Positions 47,251-56,393 of a stretch of 64,000 nt of DNA are shown here, in pieces. The position numbers were made by a program, and so were the translations under genes. How positions within the stretch are numbered: the stretch's first letter is position 1; every line of letters begins with the position of its first letter. Source of the stretch: Halomonas sp. H10-9-1 (GTDB lineage: Bacteria; Pseudomonadota; Gammaproteobacteria; Pseudomonadales; Halomonadaceae); NCBI RefSeq assembly GCF_040147005.1, contig NZ_JAMSHO010000001.1, forward strand, positions 2,604,001 through 2,668,000, read 5' to 3'. The notes below the pieces were generated by a model that did no database searches, was not told the origin of the DNA, and saw nothing but the letters and a program-made list of their open reading frames with translations.

Positions 47251-47582
47251 CGGCTCGCCCCCAGGCGTGCGGCGGGCACCGGGTTGACCACCGGCGAGGC
47301 CTCCACCGTCACATCGGGCACCCAGAAGAACTGCTCGTCGGTGCGTACCATGCCGATGTCGCTGCGCGCGCGCTCCTCGATGGCGTCGAGGCCGGTCTTG
47401 AGGTCGAGCACTTCGGCGGCCAAGCGCGCGTTGCGGTCACGCAGCGGCTGGTTGGCCGCCTCGAGCGTCGCCACTCGCTGGCGCACCTCGCGCAGTTCCT
47501 CGATACCACCCTGGCCGAGCCACAGCCGATACTGCAGCAGCGCCACCAGGATCGCCAGCGCCAGCGCCAACCCCTTGAGCAT
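47247..47582 (-). CDS. ftsB: Cell division protein FtsB
   Basis: This 111-residue bitopic protein of the FtsQLB complex has a membrane helix at residues 4-20 (GLALALAILVALLQYRL), then a periplasmic coiled coil (ELREVRQRVATLEAANQPLRDRNARLAAEVLDLK), the family KTGLDAIEERARSDIGMVRTDEQFFWVPD box, and a short Pro-rich tail. GGAAGG lies 5 bases before the ATG. Placement upstream of ispD is the usual one. Confidence 0.93.
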   Translation of the reverse strand: MLKGLALALAILVALLQYRLWLGQGGIEELREVRQRVATLEAANQPLRDRNARLAAEVLDLKTGLDAIEERARSDIGMVRTDEQFFWVPDVTVEASPVVNPVPAARLGASR

Positions 47583-47628
47583 GGAGCCTTCCCGTTACGT
47601 CGTTACGATGGCGCGTATTATGCCATCT

Positions 47629-48810
47629 TCATTGCTCGCCGGCAGGACCAATCTTCGCCTCATCGCGAAACGGCAGCGCCTGCTCGGCGGCCCGGCAGTA
47701 GGCACGCACCTGCACTCGCTCCTCAGCGCAGAAACGCGCCACGGCGTCGCGCAGGCGCGGGTCGGCGATATGGTGCAGGGAGGTGAGCAGGCGCGGCGCG
47801 AAGCCCCGGGCGAGCTTGTGCTCCCCCTGGGTGCCCGGGTCGAAGGTGGCAAGCCCCCGGGCCAGGCAGTGCTCGATGCCCTGGTAGTAGCAGGCTTCGA
47901 AGTGCAGGCAGTCGGCCATCACCTCGCTGCCCCAGTAGCGGCCGAAGAGGGTGCGCGCGCCCTGCAGGCAGAGGGCCGCGGCCACCGGCGTGCCTTCGAG
48001 CCGCGCCTGGACCAGCAGCAGGCTCTCGGGCATCGAGGCATGCAGGCGGCGGAAGAAGTCCAGGTTGAGGTAGCCGTGGCGGCCGCGCTCCAGGTAGGTG
48101 ATCTCGTAGCAGCGGAAGAAGTGCTCGAGGGCCGCCTCGTCGATGGCCTCCCCCTCCAGGCGGTGCAGGGTCAGCCCCTGGTCGGCGACGATGCGCCGCT
48201 CCCGGCGGATCGCCTTGCGCCGCTTCGAGGTCATGGCGGCCAGGAAGCCGGCGAAGTCGCCATACCCATGATCGCACCACTGGAACTGCACCCCGTGGCG
48301 CGCCAGCAGTTCCGGCCGCGCCGCCTGCCACTCGGCCACCTCGGCCTCCTCGGCGAACAGCAGGTGCCAGCTCGAGAGCTCGCCTATCTCCTGGTCATTG
48401 GTCAGCTCCCAGGCATCGGCCAGGGCCGCGCGGGCCGCGCGCGGCTCGACCCCCGGCGCCAGGGCCAGCCGCGGGCCGGGCGCCGGGGTGTAGGGAATCG
48501 CCGTCAGCGCCTTGGGGTAGTAGCGTCCACCGGCGCGCTCCCAGGCATCGGCCCAGGCCCAGTCGAAGACGTATTCACCGAAGGAGTGGTGCTTGTGGTA
48601 GAACGGCATGATGCCGACCAGAGACTGACCCTGCCACAGCGTCTGGTGACGGGGCACCCAGCCAGTGGCCGGGCCCACCGAACCGCTGGCCTCCAGGGCG
48701 TGCAGGAACTCGTGGCGCAGGAACGGATGATCGTCGCCGACCAGGGCGTTCCAGTCGCTGGCGGACACCGCCTCCATGGCGGGCAGGGTCTGACGCGTCA
48801 GCATGGTCAT
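47629..48810 (-). CDS. FemAB/GNAT-like protein (DUF482 family)
   Basis: This 393-residue protein belongs to the acyltransferase superfamily often called peptidoglycan-biosynthesis-like. Family landmarks: HPFLRHEFLHALEASGSVGPATGWVPRH, MPFYHKHHSFGEYVFDWAWADAW, SSWHLLFAEE, MTSKRRKAIRRERR, RHGYLNLDFFRRL and the CoA-fold end FEACYYQGIEHCLARGLATFDPGTQGEHKLARGF. It may transfer an aminoacyl or acyl group, but no member I know has a settled reaction. The ATG at 48810 has GGAG 7 bases upstream. It is the first gene of a minus-strand stretch, upstream of ftsB. Confidence 0.85.
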   Translation of the reverse strand: MTMLTRQTLPAMEAVSASDWNALVGDDHPFLRHEFLHALEASGSVGPATGWVPRHQTLWQGQSLVGIMPFYHKHHSFGEYVFDWAWADAWERAGGRYYPKALTAIPYTPAPGPRLALAPGVEPRAARAALADAWELTNDQEIGELSSWHLLFAEEAEVAEWQAARPELLARHGVQFQWCDHGYGDFAGFLAAMTSKRRKAIRRERRIVADQGLTLHRLEGEAIDEAALEHFFRCYEITYLERGRHGYLNLDFFRRLHASMPESLLLVQARLEGTPVAAALCLQGARTLFGRYWGSEVMADCLHFEACYYQGIEHCLARGLATFDPGTQGEHKLARGFAPRLLTSLHHIADPRLRDAVARFCAEERVQVRAYCRAAEQALPFRDEAKIGPAGEQ

Positions 48811-48921
48811 GCAGTCACTCCGTTCATGGGGCGTCGTGGTGCCTTCCCCTGGCGGCGAGATGGCGCCACCATTGTGCCCAGACCACGATCGACCTTCCAT
48901 CTCCGCAAACAGGATCTCAGC

Positions 48922-50319
48922 ATGCGCGATGCCCATGATCTAGAGGCCCACCTCGACGCCCAGCGCCGCGCCTTCAACGCGGCCCCCTACCCGAGCCTCG
49001 CCACCCGCCGCGAGCGGCTGGCGCGGCTTGCCACCCTGACCCGCCGCCACCGCAACGAGATCGCCGAGGCCATCAACAAGGACTTCGGCCAGCGCGCCGA
49101 GATGGAGACCCGCCTGGCCGAGGTGGCCACCATCCTCCAGGGGGCCGGATACGCCCGGCGCAGGCTGCGCCGCTGGATGCGCCCCAGCCGCCAGCCGGTC
49201 GGCTGGCGGCTGCAGCCGGCCCGCGCCCGGGTACACAGCCAGCCGCTGGGCGTGGTGGGCATCATCTCACCCTCCAACTATCCGTGGAGCCTCGCCTGGC
49301 TACCCGCCATCGATGCCCTGGCCGCCGGCAACCGGGTGATGATCAAGCCCAGCGAACACACCCCAGCCACCTCGGCGCTGATGGCGCGCCTGGCGGCTCG
49401 CTATTTCGAAGCGGAGGAGCTCTGCGTGGTGGAGGGTGATGCCGAGGTGGCCCGCGCCTTCGCCGCCCTGCCCTTCGACCACCTGCTGTTCACCGGCGGC
49501 GGGCGCATCGGCCGCGAGGTGGCCCGGGCCGCCGCCGCCAACCTGACCCCCATCACCCTGGAGCTCGGCGGCAAGACGCCGGCCATCGTCGCCGACGACG
49601 CCGACCTGACCCGCGCCGCCGAGCGCATCGCCTTCGGCAAGTGGCTCAACGCCGGCCAGACCTGTATCGCCCCGGACCACGTGCTGGTCGAGGCCTCCCG
49701 GCTCGGCGACTTCATCGAGGCGATGCGCAAGGCGGTGAAGACGTTCTACCCCCGGGGCACCGCCAGCGAGGACTACACGGCCGTGCTGGGGAGCCACCAG
49801 CGGGCGCGGCTCGAGGCGACGCTGGAGGAGGCCCGCGACCACGGCTGCCGGGTGATCGCCCTGGGCGAGCGCGTCGAGCTGCCGGGGGGCGGGGTCAAGC
49901 TGCCGCCGACCCTGGTGATCGACCCCCACGAGGGCCTGTCGCTGATGCGCGAGGAGATCTTCGGCCCCTGGCTGCCGATCGTCGGCGTGCGCGACCTCGA
50001 CGCCGCCATCGACCATGTCAACGCCGGCCCCCGTCCGCTGGCGCTCTACGCCTTCACCGACGATGCCGGGCGGCGCCGGCAGGTGCTGGAGACCACCCAC
50101 TCCGGCGGCGTGGTCTTCAACGACACCCTCTGGCACAACGCCGTGCCGGCACTGCCCTTCGGCGGCGTGGGCGAGAGCGGCATGGGGGCCTACCAGGGCG
50201 AGGCCGGCTTCCTGCGCTTCAGCCTGGAGCGCAGCGTCTTCCTCCAGGCGCGGCGCAGTGCCGTGGGGCTGCTGAATCCCCCCTACCGCCGCTGGCTGCT
50301 CAGGCTGCTGGGGCTCTAG
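48922..50319 (+). CDS. Aldehyde dehydrogenase (coniferyl-aldehyde type, class 3-like)
   Basis: This 465-residue NAD(P)-dependent aldehyde dehydrogenase of the short, C-terminally anchored class resembles coniferyl aldehyde and fatty aldehyde dehydrogenases. Catalytic Cys248 is in NAGQTCIAPDHVL and the general-base Glu214 in LELGGKTPAIV. NAD-loop and substrate segments include PLGVVGIISPSNYPWSLAW, FTGGGRIGREVARAAA and EEIFGPWLPIV. The C-terminal NPPYRRWLLRLLGL is an amphipathic tail that may bind membrane. AGGA lies 7 bases before the ATG. It is not linked to the sugar operon that follows. Confidence 0.88.
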   Translation: MRDAHDLEAHLDAQRRAFNAAPYPSLATRRERLARLATLTRRHRNEIAEAINKDFGQRAEMETRLAEVATILQGAGYARRRLRRWMRPSRQPVGWRLQPARARVHSQPLGVVGIISPSNYPWSLAWLPAIDALAAGNRVMIKPSEHTPATSALMARLAARYFEAEELCVVEGDAEVARAFAALPFDHLLFTGGGRIGREVARAAAANLTPITLELGGKTPAIVADDADLTRAAERIAFGKWLNAGQTCIAPDHVLVEASRLGDFIEAMRKAVKTFYPRGTASEDYTAVLGSHQRARLEATLEEARDHGCRVIALGERVELPGGGVKLPPTLVIDPHEGLSLMREEIFGPWLPIVGVRDLDAAIDHVNAGPRPLALYAFTDDAGRRRQVLETTHSGGVVFNDTLWHNAVPALPFGGVGESGMGAYQGEAGFLRFSLERSVFLQARRSAVGLLNPPYRRWLLRLLGL

Positions 50320-50347
50320 CCGGAGGCGTCGCCAGCCAAGAACCTAA

Positions 50348-50362
50348 GGTAATAAAACTACA
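50348..50362. promoter_or_regulatory. HexR-like site upstream of edd
   Basis: GGTAATAAAACTACA matches the published gammaproteobacterial HexR pattern (TGTAATTAAATTACA, from memory) at 12 of 15 positions. It lies 90-105 bases before edd, upstream of the TATAAT. Confidence 0.35.
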
Positions 50363-50402
50363 AATATTCCAAGACTCCGGCTAGAATGGCGAGGAATCCG
50401 GA

Positions 50403-50426
50403 TATAATTTTGGTAAACTTACCAAA
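50403..50426 (+). promoter_or_regulatory. edd promoter -10 box with an adjoining palindromic operator
   Basis: TATAAT (50403-50408) is followed directly by TTTGGTAAACTTACCAAA (50409-50426), two perfect 8-bp arms around AC. Its 10-base core GTAAACTTAC (50413-50422) recurs in the gap-pyk region. Sitting at the expected start site, it would act as a repressor site. The -35 is weak. Confidence 0.7.
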
Positions 50427-50452
50427 CACGCCACAAGAGACCGAGGTGCCCC

Positions 50453-52339
<1,887 letters not shown>

Positions 52340-52351
52340 GGGCCCACGGCA

Positions 52352-53317
52352 ATGACACGACCCGCACTTATCGGGGACATCGGCGGCACCAACGCGCGCT
52401 TCGCCCTGGTGACCCCGGGCGGCTTCGCGCCCCACGACATCCTGAGCCTGCCCTGCGCCGACTACCCCGGCCTGGTGGAGGCGGTACGCGACTACCTGGC
52501 ACGGGTCGGCGCCACCGGCGACGGGGCCCCGCGCGAGGCCTGCCTGGCCTTCGCCTGCCCGATCCGCGGCGACCGGGTCACCATGACCAACAACCCCTGG
52601 TCCTTCTCCCGGGCCGAGGTCCAACAGGCGCTTGGTCTCTCGCTCTTCAAGGTGATCAACGACTTCACCGCCCAGGCGCTGGGCGTACCCCACCTGGGTG
52701 AGGAAGACCTGGTCGAGGTGCAGCCCGGCGAGGCGATCCCCCACGCGGCCCGGCTGGTGATCGGCCCCGGCACCGGCCTCGGCGTGGCCGGGCTCTTCCC
52801 CGGCCGCCACGCCTGGATCCCGCTGCCCACCGAGGGGGGCCACGTCACCTTCGCCCCCACCGACGAGCGCGAGCAGAACCTCCTGCGCCACTTCCGCAAC
52901 CGCTACGGCCGGGTCAGCGTGGAGCGCCTGCTGTGCGGCCAGGGACTGCTGGACCTCTACCTCGCCCACTGCTCGCTCAAGGGCGCCAACCCCGTGCACA
53001 CCACCCCCGCCGAGGTCACCGCAGCGGCCGACAGCGACCCGCTGGCCCGAGATACCCTGCTGCGTTTTCTCAAGATCCTCGGCGACGTCTGCGGTGACGC
53101 CGCCCTGATGCTGGGCGCCCGCGGCGGGGTCACCCTGTGCGGCGGCATCCTGCCCCGGCTGCGGGAGTGGCTGCCGCGGAGCCGCTTCTGCGAGGCCTTC
53201 GCCGCCAAGGGGCGCATGGGCCCCTACACGGCGGCGATCCCCGTGCACCTGGCCACCGCGCCCTGGCCGGGGCTGCTGGGCGCCGCCGAGGCCCTGCATA
53301 ATCCAGAGGTCAAATGA
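52352..53317 (+). CDS. glk: Glucokinase
   Basis: ATP-dependent phosphorylation of glucose; 321 residues, identical in length to E. coli Glk. ATP phosphate-1 motif LIGDIGGTNARFALV at the N-terminus, the hexose-binding VINDFTAQALG, VIGPGTGLGVAGLFPG (phosphate-2/connect), PTEGGHVTFAP, and the adenosine segment TLCGGILPRL. It starts 12 bases after edd in the same operon, so glucose-6-phosphate is produced next to the Entner-Doudoroff dehydratase. Confidence 0.95.
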   Translation: MTRPALIGDIGGTNARFALVTPGGFAPHDILSLPCADYPGLVEAVRDYLARVGATGDGAPREACLAFACPIRGDRVTMTNNPWSFSRAEVQQALGLSLFKVINDFTAQALGVPHLGEEDLVEVQPGEAIPHAARLVIGPGTGLGVAGLFPGRHAWIPLPTEGGHVTFAPTDEREQNLLRHFRNRYGRVSVERLLCGQGLLDLYLAHCSLKGANPVHTTPAEVTAAADSDPLARDTLLRFLKILGDVCGDAALMLGARGGVTLCGGILPRLREWLPRSRFCEAFAAKGRMGPYTAAIPVHLATAPWPGLLGAAEALHNPEVK

Positions 53318-53319
53318 AT

Positions 53320-53363
53320 CGACGGAAGAAGTCGAGTAACGCGACGGAAGAGGTCGAATGATG
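53320..53363 (+). repeat. Tandem 22-bp duplication in the glk-mutarotase junction
   Basis: CGACGGAAGAAGTCGAG followed by TAACG (53320-53341) and CGACGGAAGAGGTCGAATGATG (53342-53363) differ at four or fewer central and 3' positions. The second copy carries the ribosome site GAAGAGG and the ATG pair of the next gene. Confidence 0.8.
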
Positions 53364-54245
53364 ATTCCGCAAAGCCTGCGAACCCTGCTCGACGAGACCC
53401 GCGGTCGACGCCGCGCCGAATGGGCCGGCCGCGAGGTGTGGCTGGCCAACGAGGGCTGGGGGGAGCTGGCCGTCTCGCTCCAGGGCGCCCAGGTCCTTCA
53501 CTTTCAACCTGCGGAGCGTGACGGCGACGGCTGGCTGTGGGTGACGCCGACGCCCCAGGCCCTGCCCGGAGCGATCCGCGGGGGCATCCCGCTCTGCTGG
53601 CCCTGGTTCGCCGACGACCGCTATGCTGACGAGTCGCCGGACCGCTCGGGCCCCTTCCATGGCCCGGCGCGCAAGGCCGACTGGCGGCTGGATGCGGTGG
53701 ATGACCACGAGGAGGGCGTGGAGCTGCACCTCTCGCCCGAGGGGCGCCTGCATACCCAGCTGGCGCCGCGGCTGGTGGTCCAGGCCAATGCCCGCCGCCT
53801 CCACCTGGAGCTGATCACCGAGCACGTCGGCGAGACGCCGGTGAAGATCAGCGGCGCCCTGCACAGCTACCTGGCCGTGGGCGACGCCTTCGCCTGCCGC
53901 GTCGAAGGGCTGGCCGGTGCCCGCTACCTGGACAAGCTGGCCGGCTTCGCCGAACACGATCAGCAGGGCGAGCTCGGCGTGCGCGGCGGGCTCGACCGCA
54001 TCTACCACAGCAACGCCGAGCTGGTCCTGGACGACGGCTCGCGCCGCCTGCGCATCGCCCGCCAGGGCAGCGACTCGGCGGTGATCTGGCACCCCGGCGA
54101 AGCGCTGCCCGACGACACCCCCGCCGAGGCCGCCCGCCGCTTCCTCTGCGTGGAGTCCGCCAATACCCGCCTCGACCCGGTGTGGCTCGTCCCCGGCGCC
54201 CAGCACCTGCTGGGCACCACCCTCAGCCTGGAGCTTCCCGCATGA
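53358..54245 (+). CDS. D-hexose-6-phosphate mutarotase (YeaD family)
   Basis: This 295-residue aldose-1-epimerase-fold enzyme interconverts alpha and beta anomers of glucose-6-phosphate. YeaD landmarks: GGIPLCWPWFAD, HGPARKADWRLDAV, LHSYLAVGDAFACRVEGL, VIWHPGEALPDD (catalytic-Glu region) and FLCVESANTRLDPVWLVPGAQHLLGTTLSL. Start: ATG at 53358, or three bases later. The GAAGAGG site lies in a tandem-duplicated segment. Its stop overlaps the kinase start (ATGA). Confidence 0.88.
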   Translation: MMIPQSLRTLLDETRGRRRAEWAGREVWLANEGWGELAVSLQGAQVLHFQPAERDGDGWLWVTPTPQALPGAIRGGIPLCWPWFADDRYADESPDRSGPFHGPARKADWRLDAVDDHEEGVELHLSPEGRLHTQLAPRLVVQANARRLHLELITEHVGETPVKISGALHSYLAVGDAFACRVEGLAGARYLDKLAGFAEHDQQGELGVRGGLDRIYHSNAELVLDDGSRRLRIARQGSDSAVIWHPGEALPDDTPAEAARRFLCVESANTRLDPVWLVPGAQHLLGTTLSLELPA

Positions 54246-55216
54246 TGCCCGTGATCGCCTTCGGCGAGGCTCTGGTCGACATGCTCTCGAGCCGACTCGG
54301 CGACCCGGCCGCCGACGAGACCGAGACCTTCACCCCGTACGCCGGCGGCGCGCCCGCCAACGTGGCCGTGGCCTGCGCTCGGCTGGGCGTGCCCAGCCGC
54401 TTCCTCGGCATGCTCGGCGAGGACCGCTTCGGCGACTTCCTCGCCCGGGAGCTGGCCGCCCATGGCGTCGACACCTCCGGGGCGGTGCGCACCCGGGAGG
54501 CGCGAACCGCGCTGGCCTTCGTCTCCCGGGACGCCGCGGGGGAGCGCACCTTCGACTTCTACCGGCCACCGGCCGCCGACCTGCTCTACCGGCTCGAGCA
54601 CCTGCCCCAGGGCGTGTTCGCCGAGCCCGCCATCCTGCACCTGTGCAGCAACAGCCTGACCGAGCCGGAAATCGCCGAGACCACCCTGGCCATGGCCGAG
54701 ATGGCCCGTCGCGCCGGCTGCCTGGTCAGCGTGGACGCCAACCTGCGCCACAACCTGTGGGCGACCGGCCAGGCCGACATCAGCCTGGTGACCCGCCTGC
54801 TCGACGCCGCCGACCTGCTCAAGCTCTCCACCGACGAGCTCGACTGCCTGCGCGCCGACCACCCGGAGGACGCCTGGCTGGCCGAGCGGCTGGCCGCCGG
54901 GGTCAAGGCCGTCGTGATCACCGACGGGCCCGGCGAGGTTCGCCTGCTGGGCGCGGGCCTCGAGAGGCGCGTGACGCCGCCCGCCGTCGAGGCGGTGGAC
55001 ACCACCGCCGGCGGCGACGCCTTCATCGGCGGGCTGCTGGCCGAGCTCGCTGAACACCTCGGCGAGGCAGGCATCGACGGCGACTGGCACCGCGACGCCG
55101 ACTTCCTGGCCCGGGCCGTGGAGACCGCCTGCCGCTGCGGCGCCCACGCCGTGACCCGCCCCGGCGCCTATGCCGCCCTGCCCACCCGCGAGGATCTGGC
55201 ACGTCTCAAAGGCTGA
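54242..55216 (+). CDS. PfkB-family sugar kinase, probable fructokinase
   Basis: This 324-residue ribokinase-fold kinase starts MMPVIAFGEALVDML with the substrate-side motif AGGAPANVAVACARLG, the fructose-like SVDANLRHNLWA, and the catalytic GGD segment DTTAGGDAFIGGLLAEL (Asp about residue 259). The closest function by motif is 6-phosphorylation of fructose (EC 2.7.1.4), which would feed the operon's glucose/fructose use. GGAG lies 8 bases before the ATG. Ribose or mannose cannot be excluded. Confidence 0.82.
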   Translation: MMPVIAFGEALVDMLSSRLGDPAADETETFTPYAGGAPANVAVACARLGVPSRFLGMLGEDRFGDFLARELAAHGVDTSGAVRTREARTALAFVSRDAAGERTFDFYRPPAADLLYRLEHLPQGVFAEPAILHLCSNSLTEPEIAETTLAMAEMARRAGCLVSVDANLRHNLWATGQADISLVTRLLDAADLLKLSTDELDCLRADHPEDAWLAERLAAGVKAVVITDGPGEVRLLGAGLERRVTPPAVEAVDTTAGGDAFIGGLLAELAEHLGEAGIDGDWHRDADFLARAVETACRCGAHAVTRPGAYAALPTREDLARLKG

Positions 55217-55223
55217 ACCGCCG

Positions 55224-56225
55224 TCATGAGACCGGCCGGCGATCCGGCCGCCGCCAGCGCAGCCGCCGGGCGATGACCGTCTCGCCCGGGCGGTAGTCGC
55301 CGCGCGCCGCGGCGAGGGCGGCCTGCAGGGCGGCCGCGGCAATGCGGTCGTGATCCTGCACCGCCGAGTTGACCGGCTGCGGCAGGAAGTCCAGCAGCCG
55401 GCTGTCGCCGAAGGTGGCCAGGCGCAGGTCCTGGGGCAGCCCCCCCTCCTCCAACAGCACATCGAAGACCCCGTCGAGCAGGGTGTAGGAGGCGGTGATC
55501 AGGGCATCGGGCAGGCCGTGGGCAGCGATCAGCTCGCGCAGCAGCCGCGCGCCTTCGTCGCGCTCGTAGCGCTCCCCGCTGGCGATGACCGGCTCGACAT
55601 CCTGGCCCGCCAGGGCACGCTCGAAGCCGGCCCGTCGCTCCCGGGTGATGGAGATCCCCGGCACGGCGTCCAGCCAGGCCACCCGTCGCACCCCCTCACC
55701 CAGCACCGAACGCGTCAGGCGCTCGGCGGCCTCGGCGTCGTTGCTCACCACGCTGACGAAACGCGCCGTGTCCAGGCCGCGGTCCACGGCGATCACCGGC
55801 AGGCCGTCGGCCATCAGTTCGACGTAGAAGGGATCGTCCGGCGACAGACAGCTGGCGGTGATCAGCACCTCGCAGCGCTGGGCGCGCAGCGCCAGCGCCA
55901 GGTCCCGCTCGCTTTCCGGCCGATCGTCGGAGCCGACGATCAGCAGCTGGTAGCCTTGCTCTCGAGCGCCGCGTTCTAGCCGCTTGGCCAGGCGCGCATA
56001 GCTGGCGTTCTCCAGGTCGGGCACGATCAAGCCGAGGATGCGGCTGCTGCCGCGGCGCAGTGCCGCGGCCTGGGCATCGACTCGGAAACGGTGCTTGCGC
56101 ACCACGGCCATCACCCGCTCCACGGTCTGCGGGCTGATGCGCTTCTCCTCGGCCTTGCCGTTGATGACATAGCTGGCCGTGGTGCGCGAGACACCGGCCA
56201 GGCGTGCGATCTCGGCGAGCGTCAT
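55224..56225 (-). CDS. fruR: Fructose repressor FruR/Cra, LacI family
   Basis: This 333-residue LacI-family regulator has a Cra/FruR-type N-terminus: helix-turn-helix LAEIARLAGVSRTTASYVINGKAEEKRISPQTVERVMAVV, nearly identical to Cra. The ligand domain carries the effector-site pattern LIVPDLENASYARLAKRLE, typical of the fructose-1-phosphate responders. The ATG at 56225 has AGGA 6 bases upstream. It is divergent from fruBKA, and operator-like sequences occur 22-33 bases upstream of its own start and in front of fruB, consistent with autoregulation and control of the operon. Confidence 0.93.
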   Translation of the reverse strand: MTLAEIARLAGVSRTTASYVINGKAEEKRISPQTVERVMAVVRKHRFRVDAQAAALRRGSSRILGLIVPDLENASYARLAKRLERGAREQGYQLLIVGSDDRPESERDLALALRAQRCEVLITASCLSPDDPFYVELMADGLPVIAVDRGLDTARFVSVVSNDAEAAERLTRSVLGEGVRRVAWLDAVPGISITRERRAGFERALAGQDVEPVIASGERYERDEGARLLRELIAAHGLPDALITASYTLLDGVFDVLLEEGGLPQDLRLATFGDSRLLDFLPQPVNSAVQDHDRIAAAALQAALAAARGDYRPGETVIARRLRWRRPDRRPVS

Positions 56226-56246
56226 AACCTTTCCTTTTGGCGTGAG

Positions 56247-56258
56247 TGACACGATTCT
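56247..56258. promoter_or_regulatory. FruR operator near the fruR start
   Basis: TGACACGATTCT has the Cra consensus shape TGAAACGTTTCA with three differences. It sits in the fruR leader, about 22 bases from the start codon. Confidence 0.55.
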
Positions 56259-56331
56259 ACGCCACTCGATGCCAGCCTGGCGCTCCTGGACTCCCCTACC
56301 AATGTCGTAGGCTCTTCGCCTTGCCATGTGA

Positions 56332-56374
56332 GGTGAATCGAGCCAGCCTTGACGCCATGCTGACACGATTCACC
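56332..56374. promoter_or_regulatory. FruR operator region of fruBKA
   Basis: TGACACGATTCA (56361-56372) matches the Cra pattern TGAAACGTTTCA at 10 of 12 positions. In addition GGTGAATCG (56332-56340) and CGATTCACC (56366-56374) form a spaced inverted pair. The site ends 20 bases before the fruB ATG. Confidence 0.6.
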
Positions 56375-56393
56375 CACCCTCGAGGACACTCCC

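Noticed and set aside
46768..50319. A 1183-codon open frame on the + strand across ispD, ftsB and the FemAB-like gene into the aldehyde dehydrogenase
   Set aside because: Only the last 465 codons match a protein family and have a ribosome site. The first part is low-complexity antisense to three well-supported minus-strand genes, as expected in high-GC DNA.
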